This document shows positions 20,264 through 32,861 of a stretch of DNA of 64,000 bases, one piece after another. The notes below the pieces were generated by a model. The model made no database searches. It was not told where the DNA came from and saw only the letters and a program-made list of their open reading frames with translations. The number at the start of each line of letters is the position of its first letter. Within the stretch, counting starts at the first letter, position 1. A program made the translations under genes and the position numbers. Source of the DNA: Amyelois transitella (taxonomy: Eukaryota > Arthropoda > Insecta > Lepidoptera > Pyralidae); contig NC_083511.1 of the NCBI RefSeq assembly GCF_032362555.1, positions 5,952,001-6,016,000 of the forward strand, given 5' to 3'.

Positions 20264-21911
20264 CATCAACTTATTCGACCATAGAAGCTCACTATTTACT
20301 CCAATCAAAATTATTTATATACATTTTGATTAACAAAATCAGCAAGCAAATTGCCTTAAAACTATGAGCAGGGACAAATTTCCGTCGAATTCCGCAGTGA
20401 GTCGTTAGTTCGGAATTGGTTTGTGTAATTTCAATGAGCTAGTGATTAATGCCAGTATTTCCTGCGCTGTGGTTTCGGCCAGTTCCATATAAATTCCCTG
20501 ATGCATCGGATCGCTTCAGCTAATTGAATCATTGTAGACTCTTAATTAAAATTGGTGTCTGCATTGATAAGCAGCAGACTGGGCTGAGGAAATCTATTTT
20601 ACTTCAAGTGTAGTACCTACCTAATACTTACAAGCAGGTTTTAGGATCCCGACAGTCGAAGAAAACATTGAAAATACCTACAACCAAAATAAAGCTATGA
20701 CGCGATAGATAAGGTAGGCTTAAAACCTGTGTTTACTTCGGTTTGAAATCATTTAGCATTTTTATGGCCCGTTGGTCTGGTTGCTTGCCGGGAAGGGATC
20801 ATTGACAGGAATTTTGATACGAACATGTAGATTGCATTTATACAATTCATAAACTGTCAAATGCCAAACCGCTAACTAAGTATGAATATTTAGTTCAATC
20901 GCGGCAGGATACACTCTATGAATTTGAAATGAAGAAAATCAATAATAGTTTAGTGATGTTACTCTTAAATGCAGCATGAATTCTAGTGAAATTTTGGAAA
21001 CATAGGGTATGTTTCCAAAATTGTATTATTTTTGTGTAACAGAAACACAAAGATTTATAATTATCATCATCATACATGATTTGTTCAGGATTAAAATTAA
21101 AACATAAATAACTCCACAGTTTTTTTTATTAAGGACTTGTGTTTATGCGCACATAATTCCGAATTATTGGTAAATTGAACACACATACCTACATGATATA
21201 AGAAAGATAGTAGATTTTAGGCAGTATTCTCTCGCTTTTGTTTTATGTAAATTGAAAAGTTATTTTCCTTTAGGGACGATATTTTAGAAGCAAACTCGTT
21301 CTCGGTGACAGCTTGACAATGGAGGGTACTATTTTGTTAACTTCGCGGTTCCAATTCGCTCGGTTTGCGTTGATATGCAAATTTCGATTGATTTAGACGC
21401 TGTACTCACAATGAAATTGCCTAGCCTTTGGCTAAAACAATATATGAATTACGAACAATGATATATGTATACTAGATTTTCATTATTTTCCTTACAAAGT
21501 GATACTGACATAATTAATATAATGTATAAGTCTCAAAAGCACAACATAAATAGCCCTTTGACATTAATTTCGTTGAATTTTGATTTAGGTTAGGTATACA
21601 TGATTAGTACAGATATTTTTTAAGATTGATTGTAAATATTTCATTCTAATACAATTCAGACAGCGAAAGTAAAGAACACTACCTGTTTAATAGTTAATAT
21701 ACTTACTGATATCGTCTAAAATATAAATATTACATTTTTACCCAATTCCTTATAATAAATTTAATTCATTTCTGTTCATTTTAAAAAGGGCTTAAAAAGG
21801 GAAATCTTACGTGAACGTAGAAGCATACGTAATGTATGTTTACAGCGCATATGTTCATGAGCGTGAGATGGACGGATAATTTATATTCTACATTTATTTT
21901 CGATGCTTTTG
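20264..21911. other. Intergenic, no repeat recognised
   Basis: The stretches 20380-20600 and 21260-21430 are less AT-rich and free of known repeats, with several TAAT/ATTA cores and one ATGCAAAT octamer (around 21376). They could be regulatory DNA, but nothing proves it. Confidence 0.3.
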
Positions 21912-21972
21912 AGGTTTTTAAATTATATATTTTATTGGGTTTTTAGGGAGGTTTTTAAATTATATATTTTAT
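21912..21972 (+). repeat. Direct duplication of 24 bp
   Basis: The same 24 bases occur at 21912-21935 and 21949-21972 (core 'ggtttttaaattatatattt'). The last 13 bases recur at 22212-22224 after the SINE and so also serve as its target-site duplication. Confidence 0.85.
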
Positions 21973-22211
21973 GACGGCCTCTGTTGCGCAGCGGTAGTGC
22001 GCTTGTCTGTGACTCCGGAGGTCCCGGGTTCGAATCCCGGCCAGGGCATGATGAGAAAAGAACTTTTTCTGATTGGCCTGGGTCTTGGATGTTTATCTAT
22101 GTAAGTAGGTATTTATTATAAAATATAGTATCGTTGAGTTATTATCTTGTAACACAAGTCTCGAACTTTCTTCGAGGCTAACTCAATCTGTGTAATTTGT
22201 CCTGTATATAC
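21973..22211 (+). repeat. tRNA-derived SINE, family A, full length with target-site duplication
   Basis: The tRNA-like head has an A box (TTGCGCAGCGGTAGTGCGC, about 21983-22002) and a B box (GGTTCGAATCCC, about 22027-22038). The body has 'tttttctgattggcctgg', 'agtatcgttgagttattatc' and 'aggctaactcaatctgtgta'. It is flanked by the 13-bp duplication ttatatattttat (21960-21972 and 22212-22224). Confidence 0.88.
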
Positions 22212-22224
22212 TTATATATTTTAT

Positions 22225-22600
22225 TCAATAAATAACTATTTATTACATACAAACATACATATCGTCACGTCAATCATATATATAGAATAAAATATATAAT
22301 TTAATAAATAAATATTTATTTATAAAAATATAATTTATTAGGAACCTTAAGTGAATAACTCCCACCGATGCGAATTGGGTAAATCCTATAAGGTACCCTT
22401 GCTCACTTACAATATATATTACAGGGTGCATAAACATGTATCTAAGTAATGTAGCATATTCCTTTTCTCGTATGTTATCATGAATTAATTCCTTCCGCGA
22501 AACTACAAATTAATAGCTCTCACACGTTCACGTGGAGCACTAAAGCCCTTGGATTCGCATTAGAGGGAAAAATAGATAATTTTTTTTTTCAATTTCTGAG
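22225..22600. other. AT-rich intergenic with palindrome
   Basis: A perfect 20-bp palindrome, ATAAATAAATATTTATTTAT, lies at 22304-22323; given the base composition it may be chance. Confidence 0.5.
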
Positions 22601-22785
22601 AACATACATACGTATTATCACGTCTTCAGTACCCAGTACGGGGTAGACATATCCAACGTTGATCGAATTAAAATTCAAATAGTGACAGATTGCTAGCCCA
22701 TTGCCTACAAGAAAAATCACAATTTTATTAGCCTTTATCTCAATTGCCTTTTACGACATCCATACGGGAAAGATACATATACTAG
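22601..22785 (+). repeat. MITE-like repeat family C
   Basis: Runs from 'aacatacatacgtattatca' through 'agtacggggtagac', 'aattcaaatagtgacag' and 'ttgccttttacgacatccat'. It is diverged from other copies, and the 3' 'ggcac' end is lost. Confidence 0.7.
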
Positions 22786-25700
22786 GGAACCTAAACCCTA
22801 ACCTACTAAAGTCTATGAGTAGTTCCAGGTTAAACATTTAATAAGGAGAAGGCAAGTTTATGAAAAGTTATTCAATAAGCGACGGGAGATTATTTATTGT
22901 TAGTTAATACCTTCCGTAATTGCTTCGTTTACCACGAAGTATGTTGATATTTATTGCTTATTATGTTCTTAGGTAGTCTCCTGTCACACGCACATTTTGC
23001 TCAAAATGAGGTCCCAGCAATTTGACGTTTGTAATTTTGAATGAAGAAGCAAATTTTTTTTATAAGAAAATGTTTGCGTTCATTATATTTATACTTAATC
23101 TATTTTTCGCCATCTAAGCGACTAAACGGACACTTAGTATTCGACAGCCTAAATTGCACTCGAGAACACACTACAATGATGAGAAGGTACTGAACTTGCC
23201 TAACTCGATCCAAACCCCTATAATGATATAGGCACCCGTAACATGATAAAGCATAATTGCTTCTATGACAACCATTATTGTGTTAAGTAATTATTACGCG
23301 CAAGGCTGTCAAATAAACAGTATAAATATATATAGAAAGCGTAATTAAGCGGTAAATTATGCGGCCATAAGCACTTGACGTGAACCTAGTGAACCATGAA
23401 TGTAAACACCATCCATCACCCAGATGCCATTGTCTGAGTACGTCAGTGAGGATTCCAGTATTGGCTTTGATTGAAGGATACTTGTGTTTAATGATAGTGC
23501 TGATGTTAGACATTTCGCTTTTACAATCCAGTCATTTAAATAGGATTATAAAATAAATATTACATAATTAATACATATTTGTCCACCTGAAGTGGTATTG
23601 CTGCAAACCTGTAACATATAATAGGTGATTACGCGTAAGTATAAATTTTAAAATTTACGCATATGGCCAAGTAAGCGAAGTAATGTCACCAAATCATACG
23701 TTTATTATTCAGATATTACTGAAGTCCCTGAAGAAAATATTCTAACATATTCAAAACACTAATATTAAATTTTATGACAGTACGCTACAGATAAGTAAGG
23801 CAAAAGTAACCCTTCCTCACATAATATACAAGCGTCTACAATGTCGTCAGTGAACCTGGGGACGCAGGGTCCCGACCTTTAATACAATTTCAATTCTATT
23901 GGCCGGAATTGTATAGGACTGTTCATAACATTTGACTGTGTAATTCATTTTATTCACCCTAATAAAAGTAGGAGCGGATATTTCATAAAATAGGTGCGGA
24001 ACCTAAAGTCATAAAACAAATTGATGTATACCTATACATCAAGTGTTTTCACTTAAGTGAGAGAACACAAAAAAAATGTAATTGTAATCACTAATGTAAA
24101 TTCTTTATCCTTAGGTTTTTTATCTTCTTTAACTTAATTTTAAATGCTAAAATGAAGATTAAGTCATTATTCGTCCTTTTTAGCTACGGGTTTCATTATG
24201 AATATTACGTTATCCCATGTTGAATTTGACCTTCGTCAAACAAAGACGTACGACATGGAAGCAACTATGTACCTACTAATCGGTACATAAACCCTAGTTT
24301 TCAATGTCCGAAATTTTATTCAAAAGGATAAGTACAGACGCTTTATTATAATAATCGACGTGTGCCAAGCTTTATAAAATCTATTTGCACCGACATTTAA
24401 ATTGACATGGTAGCACAAAGTACTAATTAAAGTTCATAATGTCCAAAATCTCACTCAATAACCCATCATCAATTTTATCAAAATTGGACATGGTTGCATC
24501 TAAGTTCTAATTGTAGGTAATATACATATGTTACCATAACCTGAGTTCATACATGAAAGAATTGAGAAAGTTTATAAACCCAAAATTTCTCTCAAAAAGG
24601 CTTTTGCCCATCTATTTAAAAACACGAGCGAAAATTCGCAGAAATGTAGTGGGTATTAGTAGTACATGCAACAAATCATAGAGACGTAGTGGCCCGCGCG
24701 TGCCAAACCGGTGACTTACAACCGCAGCTCGCAATATCAATTTGCACCAACTTTTCGCATTTCGTACCAAAATAAATCCATTGTTATCACGAAGATAAAT
24801 GCTGACTCTTTGTTAACCTCCTTTTCTTTTACAACGTGACGTAAAAAAATTGTACGATATAGAATTGCTTCGTTATCCGCCGTCTGCCAAAACCACAATT
24901 CATTACTTAAAAATCGCTGGGTTTCTGGATGTCTTTCCTTAAATTTGCTGCCTTGCCGTGCTACATATATTATTTCGGCTTTTATGTTTAGAAAAATTAT
25001 ATACTTATTATTGGTATAAATGTATTAAGTAATGTTGAATTTTAATTTGAAATATCTGTAAGGCCTACGCCCAGCGGTGGAAGATTTAACCGGGAGTACA
25101 TAAAATGAGCGAATATATTAAAGTAAGAGTTAAAGTTTAAACGTATGAAAATTACGCACGAAATACCTTTGAACTTAATGTTTGACTACCGTTTGTCCGA
25201 AATGGTTATTTTATGTACCTATTATGGTTAAGGCCCACCGTCATTAGCATAATTGAGCAATAAAAGTTTATCGGATACTTGAATAAAATATATTCTACCA
25301 ATTTTCCCGTATATCTGTAGGAATTTCTTTCTATCATCATCCTCCTTGCTTTGATGACTCCTATTTGTGATATCCCTTCAAAAAGTAACGAACTTCTTTA
25401 TTACCCTACAAAGGAGATAATTGTTACTACAATATATTAAACTGAATAATAAGTTACTTTTATTATCTAAGAAAAACAAACGTATATATGGCTTTTACTC
25501 ATTGTATGGTTGTAAAAAACAGGAAGCCAAAGTCATAGCATGTTTTCATAGCCCCGGTTTAAAATGCTTTTTATGTTGGGATCCGAGCTCAACAGAGTAA
25601 ATTCTGTATTTTGCATTTTAATGCACTTTCTTGGCGTTATGCGTTGTAAAAATACTTTTACTAGTTATATAACATGTTAATTTTTAATTCTTCTATTTAA

Positions 25701-26742
25701 TCTTATCTGACTCTGAACAAATGTGATAACCAAAAGTATGGAACTAGTTAATTAACTAAGGAAATAAAGCCTAATAGTTTCTAGTGCAATCTATGTCAGG
25801 TATCAGTATCTCATTACTCAATAAGTACTATCAACCAGCCTTAAAATCATAGTACCCCTTTTTCTCAGTTGGATAGTTCATATTACCTACCACAATTTTC
25901 TAGGTTACACATTAGGTACATATACATACATATGTAATAGTGGACACAGACTGAATAACTGACATATCAATGCACAGCATAAACCGCTTGATCTAGAGAT
26001 TTAAAATAAACAACGGTTGTATGATATATTTATAGATATTTATAAATAATCATGCAATAAAACCACAGGATAGCTTGGACACGACAGCCATGTATTTTCA
26101 AGATGCGCGCGCATAAGATGCCGCACCACAGATAAACAAGAACATAACAAGAAAGAGTTTGTATAACATTTCAAACTTCTTTGAACATATATATCATTGT
26201 ACCTACCTACTTAAGTTTATTATAAATCAGTGTATTTGCGATTTGCGCACAACCTAAACAAAAACACATCGGTAAACAAAAATAAAATGTACTCGTTTTT
26301 ACTGGCCGGCGCACCGCAGGGGAAACTGCTTGCACAAGCTGTGTAAATTTCACACAGGTTGACATTTATTACAACACTTCAGCCGAGTAATATGAAAGCC
26401 ATTAGTATTTCAGACAAGTTGCCCGAATATTACCATTCCTCCTAAGCGCGCATAATTAGATTGCATCGTAAATGAGTGCCTTATACTATGTGGTCAACAG
26501 TTAAACTGAGCAAGGTCTAATTAGTTGGACTGTTAAGGAAATAATAAAAATATGGGACCAAGGGCGCACGTAATGCCTTTTGGCATTCTCGACCAGTCTA
26601 CCAGTTGACCAAACAGAAAATCTTTAAGTGCGTGTAAGGTGCGATAGAGTGCACATGCATACTGCAAAATACATACATTACAAAGAAAATACATAAGGCA
26701 TGCAAAATACATACAAGATACATAAAATACATTATAAATACA
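22786..26742. other. Intergenic, 4 kb without recognised features
   Basis: Scanned on both strands for exon-like or repeat-like signatures; none could be supported. The composition is uniformly AT-rich, with a slightly GC-richer patch at 24680-24790. Confidence 0.35.
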
Positions 26743-26777
26743 TAGACTGAATGGCCACGTTCAGCTATTTAGCTTAA

Positions 26778-28588
26778 CCCTTTCCCTCCTTACGGTACTT
26801 AGAAGTACCTCCACATTTTTCGTCTTATAACTTAAGTACGAAAACACTTTATGATAACTACAACTGACGATCCTTCCGAGTACCGTTTCCGTAAGCCAAT
26901 CACAGAGCGTTTTTTGAATTACCGCGTAATGTTGCCGAAAAATTTGAACAGCGAGTTACAACTTGTCAAACTTTTCGTCACTTCGTTGTGCGGTGTAATT
27001 GGAAATGTTTTATAAATAGAATATCATAGGTAAGTGCTATTGTTTTTTACTATTTACGTTGTTTATATCATTAACTACATTTCTAAAAGCTGTTATAATG
27101 CATTGTCACTTTATTTTGTATGAATATTTGATAAAAACTGATGCGGACTTACAAGTAGCGTCAGGTGAATTTAGTTTCAAAAATTATGGGTTTTCATAAT
27201 ACTTATACTCGATGAAGTGGATATTTTGTTTTATTATAGACGAATGTTTTTTAATTTTTATTATTGTTCTGAACTATTTGCTTACTGTTTTAGCTATTGA
27301 GATGGATATTACAAACAATTCTGCTCTAATTGAAGCCCTGCTATTAGAAGAGCTTCCGGACTGCAACGAAGAGTCTGATGCAGGTGTGTCCGATGATGAA
27401 GTAGAAAATCTTCAACTACCCTCACCAAGAGGCTTCGATGAGGTATTTGAAAGAGCTCTAGACAGTGTTTTCGCCGAAGTTCCGCCATCGTCGCCGTCAA
27501 ATGGAGATGTATTAGAGTGCATAAGACTGGAAGGTAGTTTACTTTGATAATTTTTTCTCGTCTGTTGCTTTGCTTGAGAAACTGAAAACTGAAAACACCT
27601 ACGCATGTGGAACTATACGAAGTAATAGAAAAGGACTGCCCGGAAATATGCTCGCTGATTCTCAAATGAAAAAGGGCGACAGTGATCATCGGTTTTCAAA
27701 TTTAGACATTGGATATTGGAAATGGAAGGATAACAAAGTGGTTCATTTAGTATCAAATTTTCATGGAAACAAAGAGGCAACTGTGTCACGTTAAGAAAAA
27801 AATGGATCCAAGTCTGCCATTATATGCCGTGTAGCTCTCAAAGATTACAATAGTTATATGGGCGGCGTCGATACCGCTGATCGTTTGAGAGCCCTTTACT
27901 GTATAGATCGCAAATCTCCGAAATGATGGCACAGGTTGTTTTGGGGTCTTCTGGATATCGCATTTGTCAATTCATATGTCATTCATGGACTCATAGTGGA
28001 ACAGACTACCGTAAAAGATGTTCGACGCTCTGTTACTCAAGGCTGGATGTCAATGAAAGATGCTGGTCAAAAAAGAAAGACTTCTACTGATAATACTGGG
28101 AAAGGCGGCCCTTCGAAACGGCGCAAATCTGACTATTCCACTATAAAAGACGTACGCTTGGGTAACAGAGGCATCCATTGGCCTACGTTCGTAGAGAACA
28201 GGGGAAGGTGTGAGGTTTGTAGTTTGAAGAAGATTCAATCGAAACCTCATAGTAAATGTTCGCATTGCAACGTGTTTTTGTGTCTAAATGAAAAGAAAAA
28301 TTGTTTTGTTGAATACCACGAGGTTAATCTATAACTAAAAACCTATTAATTTAATTATTACTAAGTCATTATTGAATCTCATTACTTTTATAGTTTCTAT
28401 CAAAGTTCCTAACATTGTGATAACACAAAGGTCCTGACGGTACTTTTAAGTCTAGGTCTTGGAAATAGTACTTCTAGGTATAATAAAAATCTAAAAAAAA
28501 TCTGTGCGTTTCCTTTTACCTACCTAAATATGATAATAAAGTTCAAAAGCAGAAATTCGTTAAAAATCACTACCCCGGGGGGAAAGGG
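26778..28588 (+). mobile_element. Internally deleted piggyBac-like element 1
   Basis: Flanked by TTAA duplications (26774-26777, 28589-28592), with terminal inverted repeats CCCTTTCCC(T/C)CC. Subterminal inverted motifs around 'acggtacttagaagtacc' lie near both ends (about 26793-26812 and 28437-28480). It contains a disabled transposase gene. The 1.8-kb size is shorter than autonomous members (about 2.4 kb). Confidence 0.93.
27302..28334 (+). pseudogene. PiggyBac transposase with core deletion
   Basis: The N-terminal acidic part starts at ATG 27302 (MDITNNSALIEALLLEELPD) and runs to about 27525. The frame then jumps to KVVYFDNFFSSVALLEKLK (from about 27531), GTIRSNRKGLP, YNSYMGGVDTADRL, LLDIAFVNSYV and the C-terminal cysteine-rich domain (GRCEVC, CSHCNVFLC, CFVEYH), ending at 28334. 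The segment holding the first catalytic aspartate is gone; the aspartates of DNFF and GGVD remain. Two in-frame stops interrupt it: TAA at 27793 and a TGA at about 27924 in place of Trp (K-stop-WHR). It therefore cannot make a working enzyme. A pyrimidine-rich AG just before the ATG may be an acceptor of a leader intron. Confidence 0.9.
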
Positions 28589-28754
28589 TTAATGATAGAA
28601 TTGAGATTCAAATAGTGACAGGTTGCTAACCCATCGCCTAAAAAAGAATCCCAAGTTTGTAAGCCTTTCCCTTAGTCGCCTTTTACGACATCCATGGGAA
28701 AGAGATGGAGTGGTCCTATTCTTTTTTGTATTGGTGCCGGGAAATACACGGCAC

Positions 28755-31274
28755 ATATTATACATAAATAAAATATCAAATTAGGATGACCAATTATTGA
28801 TCTGCCGTAGGAAGAACATAATTATCAAGTAGGTAATCAGATTTCTCTGGTTATAACTTCAGGATAGACTTATTCCAATTTTACTTTAATTATACATAGA
28901 AAAGTACTTACATCTCATAACTGCAAATTTTGTAAATGCTACATTTATACGTGAATAAGGTACTTACAGATTTTTTCATAGTTTTCTACTTAATTAAATA
29001 AGAAGAATGAGAATGGGTTGAAAGTATATTCCTATGTCGTGCTACGTAATCAATATCTTTATTATAACAATGACTGGTAACTTTATTCAGAAGAGCTATT
29101 TTGCTTATTCTGACATTGATAAAGCGGTACGTACTGTATAGGGTCGTGGTTAAAAAATGAAAATTCATGAAGAAGATTTGTCATTTTGTTTCACTTGTAT
29201 GTTTTATTTATGAGGCGACGAGACTGTCAGTTTTTGATTAAACCATAATGCAAATAATATCGTAATGTCAACTTTAAGAACAGCCCTCTGATACACTTAA
29301 TTAAGTACTATAACGTTTCTTAAATATTATTTAGTATTAGGTATATATTTACTACAAAAACCTACATCAGTTAGTGCATTCAAGGAATTAAACAAAAAGT
29401 ATACGATTTGGATCTCTCACTAGAAAAAAAGTACTGCAATTTATTACCAGAATTACTGTATTAAGCTCCTTATATAATTTAGTGTAAAAAAGGGTTACGA
29501 TCAAACTTTTTGGTTATGTAAGTATATCCATTGTTTTGATTACGTATTATAACTGTGAATTAAAAGATTCGCACGTGTTTCGCATCGCCTTCTTAAAATC
29601 ATAAATAATTGAATAATATAAATCTTTATATTCCGCAAGCTTTCACTCAGAATTTAGCCTATAATTGAAATAAAATTGTAAAAATGATACAATTCTGTAT
29701 TTGTTACCCTTGTCAAGCGGGCTTACCCGCTGGAACCGTATTAAGAAAATCTGAATCAGTAAAACGAGTTCATTTTATATTCTTAAACATTGTTTTAGGT
29801 TGCACATGTTTATCTTATACTTAAAAACGTTGTAAGGTAGAATACTATTTTTTTTTTACTCTCAATTCAAACGTATTCTGGAAAAGTGCTTTATTATTTC
29901 GATATGCATTACATTTTCTATTCAGTACTTATATCCTAAACCAACTAAAGTTCAAATTTTCATTCGTTCATATCTTCAATTTAAATGGATCTCATGTTTA
30001 TTAATCATATAAACAACTTCAGAATGTAGTTAGTACATCTCCTGTCAAGACTAAATCAGAACGATTTAAACACAAAAGGATTCAAAACAATATACAAAGC
30101 AAATTAAGTTGGTTTGGTACTCGTTGTAGGTATATCTACTTACCTTACACGCAAATACAGTTTCTCAATACTATATGAGTATATGAGGCGGGTATTAAAC
30201 ATGAAAGCTTTCTATCTACGTGAGTAAGTATATAAGGTCATGTCTTTGTGATATGAATTTGACATTTACATCGCATTACCTTATCTTATATTCTGTGAAG
30301 AACTTCGCGAGGTTTCATAAGGGAAGATATGAGTTTAGTAAGTATCATCTACAACAAAGTGGCAATAGATTGCTAAAATTATGAAATAAAACTCAAAATG
30401 CTAACTTTATTTATTTAGATTGAGATAATTACCTATATATAACCACGAGCAATTTTATCAAACCTAAACAAAAATGTAAAAATAATTATGCGTGAAACAA
30501 CTGCTCAAATTAACACTAATACTTTATTAACTTATCTCTAACCAGTTTATTTACCGTTCGAAAATAAAGGTTAATACTTCCAAATTTTTTTGTTCGACAA
30601 TATATTTTAAAAGTTTATATTGCCAAGAGTCTCTAAAAGTTCTTAATGTAAAGTTCGAGGTGCTGTACTTGTAGAATAAAACTAAGAAGCTATTAATTTG
30701 TCAAACAAGAAGTAAGATGCACGAACCATTAATTGTTAACTGAACCGCGTTAGAAGTTGCAAGCTGAAATATAGACGAACAACTATCGTGGACGTGCCGG
30801 GGGAAGCTTTTACCGCATGGAAACTACATTTGTTTTTTACATTTTTCTTTAAAAGCTTTTCCAACAGATTTAAAACTTTTAGGGCAAGCATGTTTTGTAA
30901 ATTTTGGTTTTATTAGGTATTTTATAAAATTAATACAGGATAACAACTGCATCAGTAACTTGAAATATTTAATCATAATATAATTTCTGTTCTGTATTTA
31001 CCTATCCAAGAATTTCAATATGACAGAAAACAAACAAAAATATAATATTGATATAATTCTTGCGTACAAAATTCACTGTTCATGAACGATTAAATATTAT
31101 TTTCTCCAAGAAAAATCTTATATACGGAATAACCCGAAGTTATATTGCATTGTACTATGCAGTCCTGTTTGAAGTCTATCTTTACCAAAATGTTGTACTT
31201 AGGTTATTACTAATTCTGTATCAAAACTTAAATATGAATTTAGGCTGAGATATGTATGTATCTTATATTATTTG
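28755..31274. other. Intergenic, nothing recognised
   Basis: 2.5 kb of AT-rich DNA. The only structure noted is a small hairpin, AGCGGG-ctta-CCCGCT, around 29717-29732. Confidence 0.35.
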
Positions 31275-31790
31275 GAATTCTATGAAAATACCCTAAGTTT
31301 CAGTAAACATACCTATGTATTAAAGGCAACTCAGTATATTTGGATGGTTGGCAGAAAGAGCGATTATACTGATTACTTGGAATCTCGCTATTTGGGATCG
31401 AGACGAGACACGGTTCTGATTTATTGTTTAAAACGTACGATTGCTTGTAATTACTTTTTGAACAATCGCATATTTATTGCCAAACATGCACCTTTACCTT
31501 TGTTGTTAAAAGTAATTAGATTAGAAAAGCTCCGAGTTTTTCAATTAATCAGTGTGTCATGCATTGTACGGACTATCAACATTATTTTCAAAGAAATGGT
31601 CTCTACCAGTTATTTAACGCATATAAAAACTATTTGGAAGCGGTAATTTGGAGAGAGGCCAGGTCGGCGAGATTATCTACTGTCTTTCAGCAAAAACTTT
31701 CGAAGCTTTGTCCAAAAACATTAAATTCAGAGGATGGCCCCAGCACCTTGCTGATAAATGGGCATTGCTAAATTTATTCTACATTACTCG
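31275..31790 (+). pseudogene. Decayed coding relic of unknown family
   Basis: Three frames in succession give protein-like segments: DYLESRYLGSRRDTVLIYCL and PLLLKVIRLEKLRVFQLISV (to about 31560), then YQHYFQRNGLYQLFNAYKNY (31575-31640), then YCLSAKTFEALSKNIKFRGW and KWALLNLFYITRQSS (about 31680-31798). Continuity across frameshifts suggests an old gene or transposon piece. I do not recognise it, and it may be chance. Confidence 0.3.
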
Positions 31791-31798
31791 GCAATCTA

Positions 31799-32850
31799 GT
31801 TAGTGCGATGACTACATCAACTGTTTCAAAGATGTTTGAATTGCCACAATGGAGGGATCATATAAGGCCATAAGGCTAGAATGATAACTTTATATAATAT
31901 ATAGTGTGGATTTAACACTAAAATAACCAAACTTGTATCTATTTAATAACGGATTTTCGTTTCATGTAATAATACCTAGTTTAAGAATGTCCTTAGATGC
32001 ATTCCCAGCCTATTTTCTTTTCTTGGATTCCGGTCTTTAAAAGTAAAGCTTAAGACGAGGTACCTAAATGAAAGCTATAATACTAATATTAAACTCTTCC
32101 TACGTAAATTTCACATGCACTAGTTGTACAATCAACAACACATCTACCTACCCAAATTAAGTGCGAATTCGCTTCAATAAGTTCCATGCACATGATATAT
32201 GGTTGACTGTACCTACATATGCTTTTTTCTTCTTTGTAGAGACAAAAAAGACAAAAGCACATGTAGAGTAAAGACGAAATTCATGGGAAAAAATTGTCAA
32301 GAAAGAAAAGAGAGTCTGCCGGAAACTATCACTAAATCCATGTGATGTGTTTTGATCTATTTAACTTGTTGTTTACAGTTTGAGACACAAACACAAATCA
32401 CAGCTGTGTTGAAAATAAAGTTAAAATTAAAAAAAATCAAGGGAAATACGACGCAGTTAGAAAGAATATAAATTTTATTGCTGCCATAAAATTGGGGAAA
32501 AAGCAAAGCAATTCTGTTCTCGGTTGAGGGAGGAACTTGGGCGATCAGTTACGGTTCACCTTGTTTTTGCTAGCGACAGTTTGCCAGCAAAAGCAAAATG
32601 TATCGCACTAACTTCACGAATAAGCGGTCGCAATTCTTGACATAATAAAAGGCTTTTTGCAATTCTAAATTATTCAACTTTCGCGGGGCTTGAACATTAA
32701 ACTAATAAAAGTAGTAGTATTAATGTAAGTACTAAATGTTTTTTTAAGAAATTCGACATTAAAAACCAACGTACATTTAAAATCTTACCTACATTTAAAA
32801 ATAATAAATTGGACATCTCTTTATACATTTGTTAATTTTTGTAAGTATAA
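31799..32850. other. Intergenic, nothing recognised
   Basis: The block 32510-32640 is less AT-rich and non-repetitive ('gcgatcagttacggttcacc') but is not coding on either strand. Confidence 0.3.
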
Positions 32851-32861
32851 TTATAATAATA

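Larger units (their letters stand above)
26743..28754 (+). repeat. MITE-like family C copy split by a piggyBac insertion
   Basis: The left part, 26743-26777 ('gactgaatggccacgttcag' to the TTAA), continues at 28593-28754 ('tgatagaattgagattcaaa' to 'cacggcac'). Joining at one TTAA gives a normal family C sequence, so the piggyBac (26778-28588) inserted at that TTAA. Confidence 0.88.

Noticed and set aside
21973-22045. A tRNA gene with good A and B boxes
   Set aside because: The same head is followed by the same non-tRNA body at 51763 and is flanked by target duplications, so it is a SINE head, not a functional tRNA gene.
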